A DNA stretch of 64,000 nucleotides from positions 136,872 through 200,871 of the forward strand of contig JACKIE010000006.1 in assembly GCA_020638635.1 (NCBI GenBank). Reading direction: 5' to 3'. The notes under the pieces are model-generated. The model was not told the origin of the DNA, did no database searches, and saw nothing but the letters and a program-made list of their open reading frames with translations. Source of the stretch: Planctomycetota bacterium. Its GTDB lineage: Bacteria > Planctomycetota > UBA8742 > UBA2392. Below are positions 12,596 through 21,635 of the stretch, in pieces (within the stretch, counting starts at the first letter, position 1; each line of letters starts with the position of its first letter). The position numbers and the translations under genes are program-made.

Positions 12596-12648
12596 AAAGT
12601 AGCGCGTTTCTTTGCCGAGTCAAGCCCCAATGAGGAACTTTTTTTTCC
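12596..12648 (-). promoter_or_regulatory. rRNA operon promoter with UP-like A tract
   Basis: On the minus strand TTGACT (12618-12623) and TACTTT (12596-12601) are spaced by 16 bases. An A-rich tract (12638-12648) lies upstream of the -35, as in UP elements. A GC-rich discriminator (TGCGCGCCCC) follows the -10, typical of stringently controlled rRNA promoters. No alternative of comparable quality was seen. Confidence 0.7.
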
Positions 12649-12855
12649 GGCCGAAAAAACCTGCCCCGCTGGTCATTCCTCCCAACGAAACAGAGTTTCC
12701 GCAACCGTTACAACGAACCAAAATCGGCGACCATTCCATGCCCGCAAACCCTTCCAATAAGCGGACTAGCGGTCCGGTGCGAGGTGGTTTCTCCTCCCTT
12801 CAACCAACCGCGCGCTGGCGCTTGCGGCTCCTGTTTCTCCCGACTGCCGCCTCGA

Positions 12856-13371
12856 TCAATACGTCACCAAGCTCAGCACGTTGTGCCCGCCCAGCTTCTC
12901 GCGCCCGTTCAGGAACTGCAACTCCACCACGAACCCCAGGCCCACAACCTGCGCCCCCACGCGCTCCACCAGTTCGCACGCCGCGGCTGCGGTGCCGCCC
13001 GTGGCGAGCAGGTCGTCGATGATCAGCACGCGGTCGTCGCTGGTGACGCCGTCGGTATGCATCTCGAGGCTGCCCTGGCCGTACTCGAGCGTGTAGCTGA
13101 CGCTGATCTTGTCGTAGGGCAGCTTGCCGGGTTTGCGCACGGGCGTGAACGGCAACTCCAGAGCGGTGGCCAGCACGGCGCCGAAGATGAAGCCGCGCGA
13201 CTCGATGCCCACGATGCGCGTGGGCTTGGCGGCCTCGAACTCGCGCTCGAAGGCGCCGGTGATGCGCGCCATGGCGGCCGGGTCGCCGAGGATCGGCGTG
13301 ATGTCCTTGAAGATGATGCCGGGCTTGGGGAAGTCCGGGATGTCGCGAATCAGCCGCTTGATCGAGTCCAT
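12856..13371 (-). CDS. apt: adenine phosphoribosyltransferase
   Basis: A 171-residue Apt enzyme that salvages adenine to AMP with PRPP in the cytoplasm. The N-terminal FPKPGIIFKDITP block, the IESRGFIFG segment (57-64) and the PRPP-binding loop VLIIDDLLATGGT (115-127) are all intact. Length is normal. The start at 13371 has AGGAG 7 bases upstream. The gene ends ~230 bases before the rRNA promoter on the same strand. Confidence 0.97.
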   Translation of the reverse strand: MDSIKRLIRDIPDFPKPGIIFKDITPILGDPAAMARITGAFEREFEAAKPTRIVGIESRGFIFGAVLATALELPFTPVRKPGKLPYDKISVSYTLEYGQGSLEMHTDGVTSDDRVLIIDDLLATGGTAAAACELVERVGAQVVGLGFVVELQFLNGREKLGGHNVLSLVTY

Positions 13372-13397
13372 GGCAGTCTCCTGTGGCGGCCTTCTAA

Positions 13398-13460
13398 CAC
13401 GAAGAAACGAAGAAGCGAAGCACCGCCCGCCCGATCTTCGTTCCTTCGTTTCTTCGTGCT
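13398..13460. repeat. long CTTCGT-rich inverted repeat
   Basis: Two 23-base arms (CACGAAGAAACGAAGAAGCG.. and its near complement, two mismatches) flank a short spacer between the divergent apt and aldolase genes. The CTTCGTGTCCTTCGTG-like wording recurs near 37.3-37.4 kb, so it belongs to a dispersed intergenic repeat type. Confidence 0.65.
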
Positions 13461-13501
13461 CAACCCTTGCCCCGAGCCGCGAGCAAACCGAAAAGGGCGG
13501 T

Positions 13502-15604
13502 ATGAAGAGCCTTTATCGCGATGAAGATGCGGCCGCGTTTGTGGACCGCTTTGCCTCTGCGGGCGAAGACGTCGCCCTGCGCGTTTACACCTCGCAGCTG
13601 ATCGGGCGCGACCCCGACCTGGTGATGCACGGCGGCGGCAACACCAGCGTGAAGGGCCAATTCAAGAACATCCTGGGCGAGGCCGTGCCCGCTATCTTCG
13701 TGAAGGGCAGCGGCTGGAACCTTGATTCCATCGAGCCCCCGGGCCTGCCCGGCCTTGACCTGACTTACCTGAAAAAGCTGCGCGAGCTGCCGGAGCTGTC
13801 CGACGAGGAGATGGTCAACCAGCTGCGCACCCACATGTTCGACGCCTCGGGCCCCAACCCCAGTGTCGAGACGCTGCTGCACGCCTTCCTGCCCCACAAG
13901 TTCATCGACCACAGCCACGCCGACGCAATCCTTGCCATCACCAACCGCCCCGATGGCGAGGCGCTGGTGCGCGAGATCTACGGCGACAAAGTCGGCATCG
14001 TGCGCTACGTGATGCCGGGCTTCGAGCTGGCGAAAGTCTGCGCCGAAGTCTACGAGCACAATCCGAACGTGATCGGCCTGGTGCTGCTCAAACATGGTTT
14101 GTTCAGCTTCGGCGAGACCGCGAAAGAAAGCTACGAGCGCCACATTGAATTGGTTGCCTTGGCCGGGCAATGGCTGCGCAATGAGCTGTCCAAGGGCCGC
14201 CGCCTGAAGCCGGCCTTCGACGCGCCCGACGAGCCGGAGGTGCTGGTCGCTGAGCTCGCGCCCCTGCTGCGCGGCCTGCTGGCGGAAGCCACCGGTGAGC
14301 CGGACGCGCCCTACCGGCGAATGGTGATGGAATGGCGCGCCACGGATGAAATCCTGAACTTCGTGAACTCGCACGAGCTGGCGAGCTTGGCGCTGACCGG
14401 GCCGCTGACGCCCGACCACGTGATCCGCACCAAGGCCATGCCGCTGGTGCTGTTCGCGCCCGAGTTCGACGACATCGCTGAGCAACTGGCCCACGCGGTC
14501 ACGGCCTATCGCCGCGGCTACGACGTGTACTTCAGCAGCATGAGCTACCAGAAGGGCGTTGAGCGCGTGCGCCTTGACGACTTCCCGCGCGTGGTGCTGG
14601 TGCCCGGCGTCGGCATGCTTGCCTGGGGTGCGAGCAAGAAAGACGCGCGCATCGCGGCCGACATTTACGAGCACACCATACGCGTGAAAACGCTCGTGCA
14701 CGCCACGGGCGAGTACGAAGCACTGCCGGAAAGCGACCTGTTCGACGTGGAGTACTGGCCGCTGGAACAGGCCAAGCTGGGCAAGTCCAAGCCCAAGCCC
14801 CTGGCCGGCCAGGTCGCGGTGGTGACCGGCGCGGCAGGCGCGATCGGCAGCGCCGTGGCGGAAAGCCTGATCATGGCCGGCGCGCATGTGGTGCTGAGCG
14901 ACGTGAACGCGGAGCGCCTGGAGGAAACCTGCACCGAGCTTGGCGCAAAGCACGGCAAGGACAGCCGCCGCGGCGTGGTGTGCGACGTGACCGACGAACG
15001 CTCCGTGCGCGCGCTGTTCGATGAAGTCGCGCGCCAGTATGGCGGCGTTGACATCGTGGTGCCGAACGCCGGCATCGCGCACTCACGGCCGCTTGACGAG
15101 CTCGAAGTAGACGACTGGCAGCGCGTGATGGACGTGAACCTGAAGGGCTACTTCCTGGTGATGCGCGAGGGCGCGCGCCTGCTGAGGCAGCAGGGCACGG
15201 GCGGCCACATCATCGTGATCGGCAGCAAGAACGTGATGGCACCGGGCGCGGAGTTCGGCGCGTACTCCGCCAGCAAGGCGGCCGTGCATCAGCTTGCGAA
15301 AGTAACGGCGCTGGAGCTGGCCAAGGACGGCATTCGCGTGAACGTGCTGGCGCCGGACGCGGTGTTCGGCAACGAGAAGAATCCCAGCGGCCTGTGGCAG
15401 GAGGTTGGCCCCGACCGCGCCAAGGCCCACGGCATCGATTACAAACAGCTCGAGGAGCACTACCGCAACCGCAACCTGCTGCACGCGCGCATCACCGGCC
15501 GTCACGTGGGCAACGCGGTGGTGTTCTTCGCCGCCAACCAGACGCCGACCACCGGCGCAACGTTGCCGGTAGACGGCGGCATCGCGGCCGCGTTCCCGCG
15601 CTAG
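13502..15604 (+). CDS. bifunctional class II aldolase / short-chain dehydrogenase (RhaE-like)
   Basis: A 700-residue two-domain enzyme. Residues ~1-420 form a class II aldolase/adducin domain, with MHGGGNTSVKG (42-52) and zinc ligands in HSHAD (His137, His139). Residues ~435-695 form an SDR domain, with TGAAGAIG (442-449) and YSASK (Tyr588, Lys592). This fusion is known from rhamnose-catabolic enzymes that cleave rhamnulose-1-phosphate and oxidise lactaldehyde (RhaE/YuxG type). No other rhamnose genes are nearby, so the sugar is not certain. ATG 13502, after AAAAGGGCGGT, is chosen over the upstream extension, which crosses apt. Confidence 0.88.
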   Translation: MKSLYRDEDAAAFVDRFASAGEDVALRVYTSQLIGRDPDLVMHGGGNTSVKGQFKNILGEAVPAIFVKGSGWNLDSIEPPGLPGLDLTYLKKLRELPELSDEEMVNQLRTHMFDASGPNPSVETLLHAFLPHKFIDHSHADAILAITNRPDGEALVREIYGDKVGIVRYVMPGFELAKVCAEVYEHNPNVIGLVLLKHGLFSFGETAKESYERHIELVALAGQWLRNELSKGRRLKPAFDAPDEPEVLVAELAPLLRGLLAEATGEPDAPYRRMVMEWRATDEILNFVNSHELASLALTGPLTPDHVIRTKAMPLVLFAPEFDDIAEQLAHAVTAYRRGYDVYFSSMSYQKGVERVRLDDFPRVVLVPGVGMLAWGASKKDARIAADIYEHTIRVKTLVHATGEYEALPESDLFDVEYWPLEQAKLGKSKPKPLAGQVAVVTGAAGAIGSAVAESLIMAGAHVVLSDVNAERLEETCTELGAKHGKDSRRGVVCDVTDERSVRALFDEVARQYGGVDIVVPNAGIAHSRPLDELEVDDWQRVMDVNLKGYFLVMREGARLLRQQGTGGHIIVIGSKNVMAPGAEFGAYSASKAAVHQLAKVTALELAKDGIRVNVLAPDAVFGNEKNPSGLWQEVGPDRAKAHGIDYKQLEEHYRNRNLLHARITGRHVGNAVVFFAANQTPTTGATLPVDGGIAAAFPR

Positions 15605-15611
15605 TGAACAG

Positions 15612-15642
15612 AAGCCCCCCGTGCAAACGGGGGGCTTTGCTC
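15612..15642 (+). terminator. terminator 1 after aldolase gene
   Basis: An 11-bp stem (AAGCCCCCCGT with ACGGGGGGCTT) with a GCAA tetraloop starts 8 bases after the stop codon. It is followed by a short T-containing stretch. Confidence 0.8.
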
Positions 15643-15693
15643 CCTCACCATGCTCGTCGAGCCCGGATTGAGAATCTTTCGTGACTCGAACTA

Positions 15694-15727
15694 AAGCCCG
15701 TCGTTTGCACGACGGGCTTCTGTTTTT
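15694..15727 (+). terminator. terminator 2 after aldolase gene
   Basis: An 11-bp stem (AAGCCCGTCGT with ACGACGGGCTT) is followed by CTGTTTTTTT, a good intrinsic terminator. It is the second of two tandem stops before the M3 peptidase gene. Confidence 0.88.
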
Positions 15728-15806
15728 TTCCGGCGGATTTGCGGGAGAAACCGGGGCTGGCGACGTGTTATAGGCATGTAAAGTGCGCGACCTGAAAGGA
15801 AACGAC

Positions 15807-17531
15807 ATGCCGACTGACACCCTGGAAACCCTGCCCCGCCAGTACCCGCGCGAGTTCGTGCCGGCCGAACTTGATGTCCGCAGCTTCGACGACGTCGAGC
15901 CGCTGTTCAATAAGCTGCTGGCCGCCGAGCTGGACACACCGGAGGCCCTGGAAGGCTGGCTGCGCAACCTCAGCGAGCTTGAGGCCGTGATCGGCGAAGT
16001 CGGCTCGCGAATCCACATCCGCAGCACCGTGGACACCACCAACCCCGAGTTCAAGAAGGCCTTCCTGGACTGGGTCGAACACTTCGAGCCGCGCATGAAG
16101 CCGATCAGCCACAAGCTGAACGAGAAGTTCCGCGCTGCCCCGGCCCGCGCCAGTCTGGACCGCGCCACCTACGGCATCTACGAGCGCGGCGTGCTGACGC
16201 GGCTCGAGCTGTTCCACGACAAGAACGTGCCGCTCGAAACCGAGCTCGCTAAGCTGACCAACCAATACGACGAAATCCAGGGCGCCATCACCATCCCCTT
16301 CCAGGGCGCCGAGCACACGCCCCAGGCCATGGCCAAGTTCCAGCTCGAGCCCGACCGCGCCCTGCGCGAGCAGGCCTGGCGCGCCACGGCCGAGCGCCGC
16401 CTCGCCGAGCACGACAAGCTCAACGAGCTGTACGACAAGCAGATCCGCCTGCGCGAGCAGGTCGCCGCCAACCTGGGTCTGGCCAACTACCGCGACTACG
16501 CCTTCAAGTCGTTCCTGCGCTTCGACTACACACCCGCCGACTGCGACGACTTCGCGAACGCCGTCGAGCGGGTGGTGATGCCGGCCGTGAAACGCAGCCT
16601 GGAGCGCCGCCGCAGCGACATGAAGCTCGAGAAGCTGCGCCCCTGGGACCTGTCGGTGGATCCGCAGGGCCGCCCGCCGCTGAAGCCGTTCAGCGACGTG
16701 GAGCGCCTGAAGGCGGGCTGCAGCACGATCTTCCACCAGGTTAACCCTGAGCTGGGCTCGCAGTTCGACACCATGCGCGAGCTGGGTCTGCTTGACCTGG
16801 ACAACCGCAAGGGCAAGGCGCCCGGCGGCTACCAGAGCACGCTGAACGAAGTACGCCTGCCGTTCATCTTCATGAACGCGGTCGGCGTTGACAGCGACCT
16901 GCGCACCCTGCTGCACGAGGGCGGCCACGCGTTTCACGCGTTCGCGGCCGCCGACCAGCCGCTGATCGACTACCGCAGCGCGCCCATGGAGTTCTGCGAA
17001 GTCGCCAGCATGTCGATGGAGTTGCTGGGCTTGCCGCACATGGACGAGTTCTACCGCGGCGATGAGCTCAAGCGCGCGCGGCAGGAGTTCCTGGCCGGCA
17101 TCATCGAGTACTTCCCGTTCTTTGCCGTGGTGGACCAGTTCCAGCACTGGGTCTACACCCACAAGGGCTGCACGATCGAGCAGCGCGAACAGAAGTGGCT
17201 CGAGATCAACGAGCGCTTCTCGGCGGGCGTGGACTGGAGCGGCCTGGAGCCATACCGCCGCAACGCCTGGCAACGCATCGGCCACCTGTTCTGGGTGCCT
17301 TTCTACTACATTGAGTACGCGATCGCGCAGATCGGCGCGCTGCAGGTGTGGCTGAACAGCAAGCGGAACGGCGCACAGGCGCTGCAGCAGTACCGCAACG
17401 CGCTGGCCCTGGGCGGCAGCAAGCCCCTGCCCGAGCTGTTCAAGACCGCCGGCGGCAGGTTCGGCATGGACGCCGACACCATCAAGCCCCTGATCGACGC
17501 CCTGGAAGCAGAGATCGAAAGCATCGGCTGA
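15807..17531 (+). CDS. M3 family oligoendopeptidase
   Basis: A 574-residue cytoplasmic zinc peptidase of the thimet/oligopeptidase F family, which degrades short peptides. The zinc site is HEGGH (370-374) in LLHEGGHAFHAF, and the downstream EFCEVASMSMELL segment supplies the third ligand Glu. No signal peptide is present. ATG 15807, preceded by GAAAGGAAAC, is preferred to an in-frame GTG 24 bases earlier. It is a single-gene unit: two terminators precede it and one follows. Confidence 0.93.
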   Translation: MPTDTLETLPRQYPREFVPAELDVRSFDDVEPLFNKLLAAELDTPEALEGWLRNLSELEAVIGEVGSRIHIRSTVDTTNPEFKKAFLDWVEHFEPRMKPISHKLNEKFRAAPARASLDRATYGIYERGVLTRLELFHDKNVPLETELAKLTNQYDEIQGAITIPFQGAEHTPQAMAKFQLEPDRALREQAWRATAERRLAEHDKLNELYDKQIRLREQVAANLGLANYRDYAFKSFLRFDYTPADCDDFANAVERVVMPAVKRSLERRRSDMKLEKLRPWDLSVDPQGRPPLKPFSDVERLKAGCSTIFHQVNPELGSQFDTMRELGLLDLDNRKGKAPGGYQSTLNEVRLPFIFMNAVGVDSDLRTLLHEGGHAFHAFAAADQPLIDYRSAPMEFCEVASMSMELLGLPHMDEFYRGDELKRARQEFLAGIIEYFPFFAVVDQFQHWVYTHKGCTIEQREQKWLEINERFSAGVDWSGLEPYRRNAWQRIGHLFWVPFYYIEYAIAQIGALQVWLNSKRNGAQALQQYRNALALGGSKPLPELFKTAGGRFGMDADTIKPLIDALEAEIESIG

Positions 17532-17559
17532 ACGGCGCGACATTTGTGATGCAGACGCA

Positions 17560-17588
17560 AAGCCCCGGATTAGCATCCGGGGCTTCTG
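17560..17588 (+). terminator. terminator after M3 peptidase gene
   Basis: AAGCCCCGGAT (17560-17570) pairs with ATCCGGGGCTT (17575-17585) around TAGC. It sits between the two genes and argues against starting the transporter gene upstream of it. Confidence 0.75.
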
Positions 17589-17599
17589 CATTGAGCACC

Positions 17600-18568
17600 A
17601 TGGAACGCACACCGGAACAACAGGCAGTTCGCACGCGCCGCATCGCCACCGGGGCGCTGCTGTCCGTGTGTCTGTTCTGGGGCGCAACCTTTCTGTGGAT
17701 GGAGCAGGGAACCGACGCCCTGCAGCACGTCCACGGCGAGGGCAACCACGCGGCCGTAGGCGCGTTCTTCCTGCTCTGGCGTTTTGTGCTGGCGGCCGCG
17801 CTGATGCCGCTGCTAGTGCCACGCAGCTTCAAACGGCTGGACGGGCTCGCGTGGAAGTGGGGTTTCTGGCTGAGCGTGCCCTTTGCGCTGGGCTTCCTGC
17901 TGCAGATTTTCGGGCTGGCGCAAGCGGATGTCCCGCCCGGCCAGTCGGCGTTTCTGACTTCGCTGTACGTGGTTGCGACGCCGCTGCTGGCGGCGCTGGT
18001 GTACCGGCGCCTGCCGCCGCGCGGCGTAATGCTGGGCGTGGTGCTGGCGGTGGTCGGCGCCGCTTTCATGAAAGGCCCGCCCGAGGGCGGGCTGAGCATC
18101 GGCGCCTGGGCGACGATCGGCTGCGCCGTGGTGTTCGGCGCGCACATCCTGCTGACCGACCACGCGACGAAGCTGGCCGACCCCATGGCAATCACACTGG
18201 TGATGTTCCTGTGCAGCATCGGCTGGAACGGGCTGGCGGTGCTTCTGGCGCCGGGGGGCGCCGCAATGTTCGAGCCCGCGCTGCTGGCGCAGACCTTCAC
18301 GGACGCGGCCTTCGTGACAACGGAGCTGCTATGCGCCCTGTTCGCCACTGTGGTCGCCGTCAGCGTGCTGAACCGCTGGCAGAAAGAGCTGGCGCCCAGC
18401 CGCGCGGCGATTGTCTACACGGCCGAGCCCGTTTTCGCAGCAGTCATCAGCATCTTTGCCGGGCGTGATCATCTAACTGGTTGGCTGATCTTCGGCGCAA
18501 TCATGATCCTGCTGGCCAACATCAGCGCAGAATTCCTGCGCAGGCGTCCGCGCATTGCGACGCCATGA
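17600..18568 (+). CDS. EamA/DMT family transporter
   Basis: A 322-residue integral membrane protein with about ten hydrophobic helices in two repeats of the drug/metabolite transporter fold. It starts near SVCLFWGATFLWMEQG, and the second half contains VYTAEPVFAAVISIF, a typical EamA signature. The substrate is unknown; the family exports amino acids, sugars or drugs. ATG 17600 lies just after the preceding terminator, with no clear ribosome site. The frame extends upstream through that hairpin, which is judged non-coding. Confidence 0.85.
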   Translation: MERTPEQQAVRTRRIATGALLSVCLFWGATFLWMEQGTDALQHVHGEGNHAAVGAFFLLWRFVLAAALMPLLVPRSFKRLDGLAWKWGFWLSVPFALGFLLQIFGLAQADVPPGQSAFLTSLYVVATPLLAALVYRRLPPRGVMLGVVLAVVGAAFMKGPPEGGLSIGAWATIGCAVVFGAHILLTDHATKLADPMAITLVMFLCSIGWNGLAVLLAPGGAAMFEPALLAQTFTDAAFVTTELLCALFATVVAVSVLNRWQKELAPSRAAIVYTAEPVFAAVISIFAGRDHLTGWLIFGAIMILLANISAEFLRRRPRIATP

Positions 18569-18570
18569 AA

Positions 18571-18594
18571 ACGGCCCGGCATGGGCCGGGCCGT
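18571..18594. terminator. bidirectional hairpin between convergent genes
   Basis: ACGGCCCGGC (18571-18580) pairs with GCCGGGCCGT (18585-18594) two bases after the transporter stop. It separates the transporter from the convergent gene ending at 18662. Confidence 0.65.
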
Positions 18595-18661
18595 GGGACG
18601 ATGCAACCTTCACCTTGTGCGTGCAAAGCGTGCTTTGAGCGCAACCGGAGCGCTTTGCGAC

Positions 18662-20212
18662 CTACTTGAACTTGATGTCCCAGTCGTCGAGTTCGTAGAC
18701 GGTCATGGTGCCGCAGAACTTGACGTACACGGCCACCAGCCACTTGTAACGGGTGGTGCTGCTTGCTTTATCCCACCACTCGGTGAGGCTGGGGACGTAG
18801 TCGGGCACCTTGAGGTGCGAAAGGTCCTGCTTGCCGATCTTGGGCTTGTCGCTGCTTCCGCCTTCTTCCTTGTCGCCGTCCTTGCCCAGCGCGCGTTTCA
18901 GTATGTCCTGAATGTCTTCGGGCGTGATACCGTCCGGCAGCGGAATTCCCCCTCCCTCTTTTTTCTCCTGAAACTTGTAGCCTTCGGCCGGGTCGTCGAT
19001 GCCGTCTCCGTCGCTGCCGGGCCGGCCAGGGCGGCGCCCGTTGTCGCGCGGGTTGGGGTTGGCGTCCGGGTCATCCTGGGGCTTCTTGCCTGCGATGGGC
19101 AGGTGCCCGCCGACGAGCTGGTAGAATCCGTCCTCACCGAAGCTGACCTTCTTCATAGAGAGCTTCAGCAGCTTGGCATCCTGCAGATCGAAGCGCAGAG
19201 CGAAGCGCGCCTTGATGTCGTTTGGATCGGTGCCGCCTACCAGCTTCATGATGCGTTCCTGGATGTCCACGTCCATCTGGCGACGCGCCCAGTTCATGGC
19301 CTCGGTGACCGTTGCGTCCTTGTTCTCCTTGTTTTTCAGGTAGTCGCGGGCGGCGGGCTTCATCTGCTTGTACCACTCGCTTACCACGAACTTGGTGAAC
19401 TCAAGGTCGATCTCGCCATAGGTGTCATCCACCTTGGTGAGCACAGGTCCCGTGGGTTGATAGGTGTTCTTGGCCTCGTCGAGGATGTTCAGTGCGCCCT
19501 GGAATACCTTCTTCTTCGCCTGCTTGCGGGCTTCCACCAGCAGCTGCAGCACGGCCGCCTGGCGGATCAGCTCATCGAGCTGGGTGTCGTACTCGGTGAG
19601 GCGTGCCTGCAGCTTGCTGTCGGGGCTGCTCGCGAGCGCGAGTGTGACGTAGTCCTTGGCTTCCTGGTAGAGGGCCAGGCGGTCGGCGATGCGGGCGAGC
19701 TCGTAGTACTGGCGCGCGGTTTCGAGGGGCTCGCGCTCGGTCTCGGCAAGCTTCAGCACGTCGCGTTCGGACATCATGATGGCTGCATCAATCATGATGT
19801 CGGTGACGAAGCCCTCCTCGATCACCTCGTCTTCCGCGACCTGCCGGCCATTGGGATTGTCAAAGTTTTTCACGCGATAGCCGTTGGCGACGCGGGTGAT
19901 TTCGCCTTCCCAGAGTGTCCCGTCGATCAGTTCAAGTCGTGACCCGGGAACCGTGACATCCAGGTTCAGGCCTTCGTCCGGGTCCTGCTGGTTGGTGAGG
20001 CGCTTCTTCAGGCTCTGGTCCACCTGGTTCCAGCGCAGAAACACCTGGCCGCCGGATTCGGTCAGCTTGAACACGAAGCCGTCGTCCTTCACTTCGACGA
20101 CATCGCCCTGCAGGAAACGGCCGTCGGCAAGGCGGATCTGCTCGGCGTTGACGAAGTTGATGCAGAAGAGGAGCCCGAGAATGACGACGGGAATCCACTT
20201 GAGGAAGCGCAT
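18662..20212 (-). CDS. secreted protein of unknown function with helical repeats
   Basis: A 516-residue exported protein. A signal peptide (MRFLKWIPVVILGLLFCINFVNA) ends near residue 23. Next are two short beta segments that look like SH3-like or Sm-like strands (RLADGRFLQGDVVEVKDDG; LIDGTLWEGEITRV). A long helical region at about 130-300 resembles TPR/coiled repeats. A charged Pro/Gly/Asp linker (about 345-430) leads to a short C-terminal domain ending in VYELDDWDIKFK. Start 20212 has AAGGAG upstream. No family is recognised; an envelope role is inferred from export only. Confidence 0.75.
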   Translation of the reverse strand: MRFLKWIPVVILGLLFCINFVNAEQIRLADGRFLQGDVVEVKDDGFVFKLTESGGQVFLRWNQVDQSLKKRLTNQQDPDEGLNLDVTVPGSRLELIDGTLWEGEITRVANGYRVKNFDNPNGRQVAEDEVIEEGFVTDIMIDAAIMMSERDVLKLAETEREPLETARQYYELARIADRLALYQEAKDYVTLALASSPDSKLQARLTEYDTQLDELIRQAAVLQLLVEARKQAKKKVFQGALNILDEAKNTYQPTGPVLTKVDDTYGEIDLEFTKFVVSEWYKQMKPAARDYLKNKENKDATVTEAMNWARRQMDVDIQERIMKLVGGTDPNDIKARFALRFDLQDAKLLKLSMKKVSFGEDGFYQLVGGHLPIAGKKPQDDPDANPNPRDNGRRPGRPGSDGDGIDDPAEGYKFQEKKEGGGIPLPDGITPEDIQDILKRALGKDGDKEEGGSSDKPKIGKQDLSHLKVPDYVPSLTEWWDKASSTTRYKWLVAVYVKFCGTMTVYELDDWDIKFK

Positions 20213-20372
20213 GGGAACTCCTTGAAGTTGAGCTGACTGATTCAACCAAGGGAAAGGTTAGAGGTACTGCGCAAAATCGCAAAGGGCTAAGGAGAGAAAG
20301 GCTTGAAAGTTGGCGAAGCAGGCCGTGTGTATCGCGAAAATTTAAAGCAGCTGGAACTATCTGGATGACAAC

Positions 20373-20386
20373 CGACCAACCGGTCG
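20373..20386. promoter_or_regulatory. possible operator palindrome
   Basis: CGACC and GGTCG flank AACC in the ~290-base gap upstream of the secreted protein gene. It resembles short regulator binding palindromes, but nothing ties it to a particular factor. No gene was found in the surrounding gap 20213-20501. Confidence 0.25.
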
Positions 20387-20501
20387 TTTAATTAGCAACG
20401 CGTTGGAGGTCGGTTGCCCGCCCGCCTTAACCCCGACTTCCAGCGCGCAGAATTCGCCAGGCCTAAGGCTTGACGACTACATGAGATGAGCAACTGGGTA
20501 C

Positions 20502-21500
20502 CTACGACGCCGCAGATTCGTCTGCGGCGTCTGTAGTTTCAAGCCGGTTCGTAAGGATCTTACGGTGCAGCAGCTTCGACCAGCGCAGGCCGCCCAACGC
20601 GTCTGTGGTCTCCGGCGGCTCGGCCTGCTCGCGCAGGAACGCGTTCATCTTGGCATCCAGCATTTCGATGGTGTGCACGACCAAGGCCTCCGGCGTCATG
20701 GGGGGCTTGGGGCTGCCCCATTCCTGCAGGCCGTGATGGCTGAGAATGATGTGCTTCAGCAGCACGCCTTTGCGGTGTGAAACCTCGGGCAGGGCCTGCA
20801 GCTTGCGGTCCAGCAGGTTGATGCCGATCGTGATGTGCCCCAGCAGCTCGCCCTCCAGCGAATAGCTGGGTGCTTCCTCCCCCACCAGCTCTACCACCTT
20901 GCCGCTGTCATGCAGGAACAGGCCCAGCAGCACCATAGAACGATCGAGCAACGGGTAGTGATCGCACATGCGCTCGCCCAGCTTCATTACGGAGTGCACG
21001 TGTTCCAGCAGCCCGAAGCGATACGGGTGGTGCATCTTCTGCGCCGCGGGGCCGATCTCGAAGCGCGCCATGTAGTGTTCGTCGGCCAGGTAGGTTTCGG
21101 CCAGCCGGCGCAGCTCTTCGTCGGGCAGGCCGGTCAGCACTTCGCGCACTTCGTTCAGCAGCTCGGCGGGGTCGAATGAAACGGTCTGCTCGAAGGCGTT
21201 GCGGTCGATGTCTTCCTCGGCGGGGGCGCGCATGGCGCCGATGATGATCTGGGGCGTGTTGCGGTAAAGTTCGACTTCGCCCTGGATCTCGACGTAGCCT
21301 CCGACCTTGGCCAGGGCGGTTTCTTCGTCGCTGCAGTCCCAGCGCTTGGCGTTGATGCTGCCGGTGTTGTCCTTCAGGGTCAGCGCCAGGTAGGGCTTGC
21401 CGTTGCGGGTGGTGAGACGCCGCGCGTCCTGTACCAGGTAGATGGCATGCACCACGCCCGGCTCAAGGTCGATGATGTAGGCGTGCCCGTCTTCAAGCAT
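20502..21500 (-). CDS. HD-domain 3'-5' exoribonuclease, YhaM-like
   Basis: A 332-residue protein with an N-terminal OB-fold nucleic-acid binding domain (about 15-110, TLKDNTGSINAKRW) and an HD phosphohydrolase domain (about 160-300, with HDSGK and LSHHG metal-binding motifs). This order matches YhaM/CBF1-type exoribonucleases, which trim RNA 3' ends in the cytoplasm. The last codons form an 11-bp hairpin (GACGCCGCAGA..TCTGCGGCGTC, 20506-20531) that may help terminate transcription. The gene is divergent from the CHASE2 cyclase gene. Confidence 0.85.
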   Translation of the reverse strand: MLEDGHAYIIDLEPGVVHAIYLVQDARRLTTRNGKPYLALTLKDNTGSINAKRWDCSDEETALAKVGGYVEIQGEVELYRNTPQIIIGAMRAPAEEDIDRNAFEQTVSFDPAELLNEVREVLTGLPDEELRRLAETYLADEHYMARFEIGPAAQKMHHPYRFGLLEHVHSVMKLGERMCDHYPLLDRSMVLLGLFLHDSGKVVELVGEEAPSYSLEGELLGHITIGINLLDRKLQALPEVSHRKGVLLKHIILSHHGLQEWGSPKPPMTPEALVVHTIEMLDAKMNAFLREQAEPPETTDALGGLRWSKLLHRKILTNRLETTDAADESAAS

Positions 21501-21506
21501 GCGGTC

Positions 21507-21627
21507 AGGTTACAGAATTCAGGTTTCAGGGTGTAGGTTTTAGGTTGTAGGGATTCCGCTTCGAACCCAGAAACCGGACATCGCCTCCCACACGACCTAC
21601 AACCTACAACCTAAAACCTATAACCTG
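21507..21627. repeat. low-complexity inverted repeat (TGTAGGTTTTAGG type)
   Basis: The left half repeats words like GTGTAGGTTTTAGGTTGTAGG; the right half repeats CCTACAACCTACAACCTAAAACC. The two halves form a long imperfect inverted repeat filling the gap between divergent genes. Confidence 0.7.
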
Positions 21628-21635
21628 CGGTACTC

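Noticed and set aside
13460..15082. 540-residue minus-strand open frame
   Set aside because: Antisense to the fused aldolase/dehydrogenase; no recognisable motif.
16178..16486. Ser/Arg-rich minus-strand frame opposite the M3 peptidase gene
   Set aside because: Another antisense shadow without start signal.
15768..17822. 684-residue open frame on the minus strand, opposite the M3 peptidase gene
   Set aside because: It is a composition-driven shadow: rich in Ala, Val, His, Gln and Leu, without domains, and fully antisense to a well-supported enzyme.
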